DNA of 10,235 bases from Acidobacteriota bacterium (GTDB lineage Bacteria; Acidobacteriota; Terriglobia; Acidiferrales; UBA7541), in contig PMOV01000144.1 of the NCBI GenBank assembly GCA_003161195.1, forward strand, positions 1 through 10,235. Reading direction: 5' to 3'. This document shows, piece after piece, positions 6,996 through 10,235 of the stretch. How positions within the stretch are numbered: position 1 is the stretch's first letter; the number at the start of each line of letters is the position of its first letter. A model generated the notes under the pieces. That model worked only from the letters and a program-made list of their open reading frames with translations. It was not told the origin of the DNA and did not search any database. A program made the position numbers and the translations under genes.

Positions 6996-9449
6996 ATGCA
7001 CTCTCTCTGGAGCGATCTCCGCCACGCACTCCGCCAGCTCCGCAATCGCCCCGGCTCTACCGCGATCCTGGTGCTCACGCTGGCCCTCGGCATCGGCGCC
7101 ACCACCGCCATCTTCAGCGTCGTCTACGGCGTCCTCCTCCGCCCACTTCCCTTCTCCCACCCGGAGCAACTCGTCCGCGTTTGGGAAGCCGACGCCACCG
7201 GCAAACGCATGAATTTTTGCGATCCCAACTTCGACGACGTGCGCGCGCAAAATCATTCTCTCCAGGGCCTCGCGGGTTTCGCCTCCGGCGTGCAGTCCGT
7301 CTCCGGCGGCCAGGAACCCACCCGCACCATGGTCGCCGCCGTCACGCGCGACTTCTTTGACGTCCTCCGGGTCCAGCCCATCCTCGGCCGCTCCTTCTCG
7401 CCGGACGAGCATCGCTTCGGCGCCCCGCTCGCCGCCATCGTTCGCTATCAATACTGGCAACACTACCTCGGTGCCAACCCAAACCTCGCCGCGCTCAAAC
7501 TCATCATCGACAATCGCCCCGCTTCCGTCATCGGCGTTCTTCCCGCGCAATTCGATTTTCCCGACGCTTCCGAAATTTGGGTGCCGCGCGAAATTTACGA
7601 GCCCTTTCCCAGCCGCACCGCCCACAACTGGCGCACCATCGCCAGACTCCGCAGCAATACTTCGCTCCCGCAAGCCACCGCCGACCTCAGCGCCATCGGC
7701 GCGCGCATCAAGCAACAATTTGGCGACAACGTGAACATGTCCGCCGCCGCTCTCCAGCCCCTCCAGGACAGTCTCACCGGCCCCGTCCGCCCCGTCCTGT
7801 CCCTCCTTCTCGGTGCCGTCTCCTTCCTGCTGCTCATCGCCTGCGCCAATGTTGCCAACCTCATGCTCGCCCAAGGCGCCTCACGCGCGCGCGAACTCGC
7901 CATCCGCGCGGCCCTCGGCGCCGCACGCGGCCGCTTGGTTCGCCAATTCGTCACCGAAGCTTTCCTCTTATGCGCAATTTCCGGTATCCTCGGCGTCTTC
8001 GCGGCCTCTTGGGGCGTGAACGTTCTGCTCGCTCTAAACGCCGACCCGCTCCCCAACGCCCAAGCCGTCTCCATCAACGCTCCCGTGTTGCTTTTTGCCT
8101 TCGCCATCTGCCTTGCGGTAGCCCTCGGCCTCGGCGTCCTTTGCGCCTTCCGCGCCACGCGGGGTGATGTACAGGCCACCCTCGCCGAAAGCGGCCCGCG
8201 CCAGGCCGGCAGCGCTAGCGGCAATCGCCTGGGCCGCCTGATCGTCGCCGCGCAGCTAGCCTCCGTCCTCATTCTCTTGGTTGGCGCGGGACTTCTCGGC
8301 CGCAGTCTGCTTCGCGTTCTTTCCACCGATCCCGGCTTCCACACCGCGCATGTCCTCACCCTGAATATCGCTCTCCCGGATATCGCCAACGATGCTGCCA
8401 AGCCCCAGCGCGTCGCTTTCCTCAATTCCCTCCTCGAGCGTCTCCGCTCTCTTCCTGGCGTCGAGCAAGCCGGCGCCGCGGGCAGTCTTCCGCCAAGCGG
8501 CGGCAACGCCGACGGCACCTACGCGCTCATGAATCCCCGCGAACCGGCGCCGCAAACCATCGCCGACTTCGACCGCGTTTTCTCCAGCAAGGATCGCATC
8601 GGCACCGCGGACTACTGTGTGGCAGGCGAAGGCTATTTCGAAACCCTCCGCATCCCGCTAATCAGCGGCAGACTTTTCGACGCGCGCGACACCGCCGACT
8701 CCCCGCAGGTTGCGCTCATCAGCAAATCCCTGGCCCGCGACAAGTGGCCTGATCAGGACCCCCTGGGCCGCCAAATCGAATTCGGCAACATGGACGGCGA
8801 CACCCGCTTCCTCACCGTCATCGGCGTCGTTGGCGATGTCCCCTATGCTGGCCTCGAGCAACCGCCCAATCCCACCATTTACGTGAACTACCGCCAGCGT
8901 CCACAGCGCGCCACCAGCTTCAACGTGGTCCTCCGCGCTGCGGGCGATCCCGCGCTGCTCATCCACCCCGTTCAGCAAATCGTCCACCATCTCGATCCCG
9001 CGATTCCTCCGCAGCTCGCCACCTTCAGCCAGGTCTTCTCCGCGTCTCTCGAATCCCGCCGTTTCAGCCTCATTTTAATGTCCGTGTTCTCCGCCGTGGC
9101 GCTGCTTCTCGCGCTCGCCGGAATCTACGGCGTCATTGCCTACTCCGTTTCGCGCCGCACGCGCGAGTTCGGCGTCCGCATAGCCCTCGGCGCCTCCTCG
9201 CAGGACGTGCTCCGCTTGGTCCTCCGCGAAGGCATGCGCCCGGTCCTCGCCGGCATCGTCGTGGGTATCGCTGGCGGCCTGGCCCTGACGCGCACTATCC
9301 AGTCGCTGCTTTTCCAGGTCCGCCCAGACGACCCGCTCACGCTCGTCTCCGTCGTCGCTCTGCTCGCCGCGGTATCCTTGCTCGCCTGCTGGATTCCCGC
9401 GCGCAAAGCCACGCGCGTGGATCCGCTCACCGCGTTACGATACGAATGA
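6996..9449 (+). CDS. ADOP-type MacB/FtsX duplicated permease P4
   Basis: This is an 817-residue duplicated permease. Domains: N-terminal cytoplasmic stretch with LRHALRQLRNRPG; membrane helix 1 (about 21-47, LTLALGIGATTAIFS); periplasmic core 1 (48-264); helices 2-4 (267-292, 317-346, 362-385); helix 5 (413-436); periplasmic core 2 (440-687); helices 6-8 (690-716, 747-765, 780-800). The two cytoplasmic motifs are SRARELAIRAALGA (296-309) and RRTREFGVRIALGA (720-733). It ends in VDPLTALRYE. Each periplasmic core has a single Cys (75 and 541), a pattern also seen in P2. The ATG start is set by AGGAG overlapping the P3 stop. ATPase A2 begins 31 nt downstream and is its likely energiser. In that gap CTGCGT sits exactly 20 nt after the start of the LRYE codons, a weak trace of the tail repeat seen after P1 and P2. 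Substrate unknown. Confidence 0.95.
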   Translation: MHSLWSDLRHALRQLRNRPGSTAILVLTLALGIGATTAIFSVVYGVLLRPLPFSHPEQLVRVWEADATGKRMNFCDPNFDDVRAQNHSLQGLAGFASGVQSVSGGQEPTRTMVAAVTRDFFDVLRVQPILGRSFSPDEHRFGAPLAAIVRYQYWQHYLGANPNLAALKLIIDNRPASVIGVLPAQFDFPDASEIWVPREIYEPFPSRTAHNWRTIARLRSNTSLPQATADLSAIGARIKQQFGDNVNMSAAALQPLQDSLTGPVRPVLSLLLGAVSFLLLIACANVANLMLAQGASRARELAIRAALGAARGRLVRQFVTEAFLLCAISGILGVFAASWGVNVLLALNADPLPNAQAVSINAPVLLFAFAICLAVALGLGVLCAFRATRGDVQATLAESGPRQAGSASGNRLGRLIVAAQLASVLILLVGAGLLGRSLLRVLSTDPGFHTAHVLTLNIALPDIANDAAKPQRVAFLNSLLERLRSLPGVEQAGAAGSLPPSGGNADGTYALMNPREPAPQTIADFDRVFSSKDRIGTADYCVAGEGYFETLRIPLISGRLFDARDTADSPQVALISKSLARDKWPDQDPLGRQIEFGNMDGDTRFLTVIGVVGDVPYAGLEQPPNPTIYVNYRQRPQRATSFNVVLRAAGDPALLIHPVQQIVHHLDPAIPPQLATFSQVFSASLESRRFSLILMSVFSAVALLLALAGIYGVIAYSVSRRTREFGVRIALGASSQDVLRLVLREGMRPVLAGIVVGIAGGLALTRTIQSLLFQVRPDDPLTLVSVVALLAAVSLLACWIPARKATRVDPLTALRYE

Positions 9450-9469
9450 TTATGCTGCGTACATATTTT

Positions 9470-9475
9470 GAGGAG
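9470..9475 (+). promoter_or_regulatory. Ribosome binding site of ATPase A2
   Basis: GAGGAG lies 5 nt before the GTG at 9481 and fixes that start. It sits inside a 13-codon frame, ATG 9452 to TGA 9491, that begins just past the P4 stop. Confidence 0.7.
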
Positions 9476-9480
9476 CTCTC

Positions 9481-10188
9481 GTGGAACCTCTGATTCGTCT
9501 CAACCATCTCGAAAAATCCTACGATGCCGGCGGCAGCAAATTCTTCGTCCTCCGCCGCATCACCCTGGACATCGCCCCCGGCGAATTCGTCACCATCATG
9601 GGCCCCAGCGGCGCAGGCAAATCCACGCTGCTCAGCATTCTCGGCATGCTCGATAGCGCCTGGTCCGGCGAATATTTTTTCAATGGCGAACCCGTCCACA
9701 AACTCAGCGTCAAAAATCGCAACGAACTCCACAAAGCCAATATCGGTTTCGTCTTCCAGAGCTATCACCTCATCGACAATCTCACCGTATTCGAAAATCT
9801 CGAGCTTCCGCTTTCCTACAAAAATATTCCTGGCAAAGAGCGCCAAAGCCTCGTCTGTGACACTCTCGACCGCTTCCACATCGTCGGCAAAAAAGATCTT
9901 TTCCCCAACCAGCTCTCCGGCGGCCAGCAGCAGCTTGTAGGCGTGGCCCGCGCGGTCATCCTCCATCCCAAACTAATTCTCGCCGACGAGCCCACCGGCA
10001 ATCTCCACTCCGCTCAGGGCGAAGAAATCATGCAGCTCTTCCGCTCCCTCAACGAATCCGGTACCACCATCATCCAGGTCACCCACTCCGAATCCAACGC
10101 CGCCTACGGCCATCGCATCATCCAACTCAAAGACGGTTGGGTCGTCAGCGGCGCCACCGCCGCCACCGCGGCTGGCACTGCGCCATGA
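9481..10188 (+). CDS. LolD/MacB-type ABC transporter ATPase A2 with altered D-loop
   Basis: This 235-residue ATP-binding subunit starts at GTG, set by GAGGAG 5 nt upstream. Motifs: Walker A GPSGAGKST (41-49), Q-loop Gln93 in FVFQSYHLI, signature LSGGQQQLVGVARA (145-158), Walker B LILADEP (165-171), and H-loop His202 in VTHSE. Two positions differ from A1 and from the usual consensus: Leu152 replaces the Arg that normally follows LSGGQQQ, and the D-loop reads GNLHS with His176 in place of Asp. The Walker A Lys48 and the Walker B Asp169/Glu170 are intact, so hydrolysis is still plausible. The C-terminus ends in a low-complexity Ala/Thr stretch (GATAATAAGTAP), encoded by a CCACCGC-rich repeat. 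It follows P4 by 31 nt and probably serves P3/P4 or a permease beyond the window. Whether the D-loop change is a subfamily trait cannot be decided here. Confidence 0.95.
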   Translation: MEPLIRLNHLEKSYDAGGSKFFVLRRITLDIAPGEFVTIMGPSGAGKSTLLSILGMLDSAWSGEYFFNGEPVHKLSVKNRNELHKANIGFVFQSYHLIDNLTVFENLELPLSYKNIPGKERQSLVCDTLDRFHIVGKKDLFPNQLSGGQQQLVGVARAVILHPKLILADEPTGNLHSAQGEEIMQLFRSLNESGTTIIQVTHSESNAAYGHRIIQLKDGWVVSGATAATAAGTAP

Positions 10189-10222
10189 GTCGCCGGCTCC
10201 GCGCTCGCCAAAATTTATCGCC

Positions 10223-10228
10223 AGGGAG
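10223..10228 (+). promoter_or_regulatory. Probable ribosome binding site of a gene starting beyond the window
   Basis: AGGGAG lies 35 nt after the A2 stop and 7 nt before the window end. By the pattern seen here (Shine-Dalgarno 5-8 nt before the start) the next gene, perhaps another permease, would begin at or just past the window end. Confidence 0.4.
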
Positions 10229-10235
10229 CAATCGC

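Noticed and set aside
6345..7874. Open frame of 509 codons on the - strand spanning the P3-P4 junction
   Set aside because: Same antisense shadow with low-complexity Gly/Ala/Asp/Glu composition; it crosses the P3-P4 boundary, where the sense strand has two clear genes and a ribosome site.
7595..8518. Open frame of 307 codons on the - strand inside P4
   Set aside because: Arg/Ala/Pro-rich translation, no domain, no ribosome site; a shadow of P4.
10185..10235. ATG overlapping the A2 stop (ATGA) as the start of the next gene
   Set aside because: The frame stays open to the window end but its 17 residues (MSRRLRARQNLS...) do not resemble the permease N-termini seen here, and AGGGAG at 10223 suggests a start beyond the window. 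It cannot be settled without more sequence.

Overview
The window holds six genes, all on the + strand and tightly packed. Four are large MacB/FtsX-type ABC transporter permeases and two are their cytoplasmic ATPases. Each permease carries two copies of the periplasmic-core plus FtsX membrane module in one chain, about 810-840 residues with eight predicted membrane segments. All four end in the same tail, (V/I)DPxxALRYE. This is the architecture known as ADOP (acidobacterial duplicated orphan permease). Together with a GC-rich coding strand that favours C at third positions, it points to an Acidobacteriota chromosome. Genus cannot be told from the sequence.

Layout: 1-1106 is the 3' part of permease P1, cut by the window edge. 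1139-3664 is permease P2, 3739-4446 is ATPase A1 (LolD/MacB type), 4548-6986 is permease P3, 6996-9449 is permease P4, and 9481-10188 is ATPase A2. A Shine-Dalgarno-like AGGGAG near 10223 suggests another gene begins just outside. The order is therefore permease-permease-ATPase, twice. Gaps are 9 to about 100 nt and no convincing terminator is seen, so one polycistronic transcript is the simplest reading.

How they may work together: in MacB-type machines two permease subunits and two ATPases form a mechanotransmission pump that moves material on the periplasmic side rather than through a membrane channel. An ADOP chain has both permease halves fused, so one chain plus two LolD-like ATPase subunits could make a complete core. 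A1 has canonical motifs. A2 keeps Walker A, LSGGQ and Walker B but has His for Asp in its D-loop and Leu after its QQQ run. No MacA-like adaptor or TolC-like outer membrane protein lies in the window, and the substrate is unknown.

The most unusual structure is at the permease 3' ends. The DNA for the ALRYE tail is tandemly repeated with a 20-bp period, three copies at the end of P1 (1086-1145) and two at the end of P2 (3644-3683). Because 20 is not a multiple of 3, each extra copy lies in a shifted frame beyond the stop codon. The annotated start of P2 falls inside the third copy, and the second copy after P2 begins a mini-ORF that fills the gap to the A1 start. The rest of the window is an ordinary, if dense, permease/ATPase cluster.
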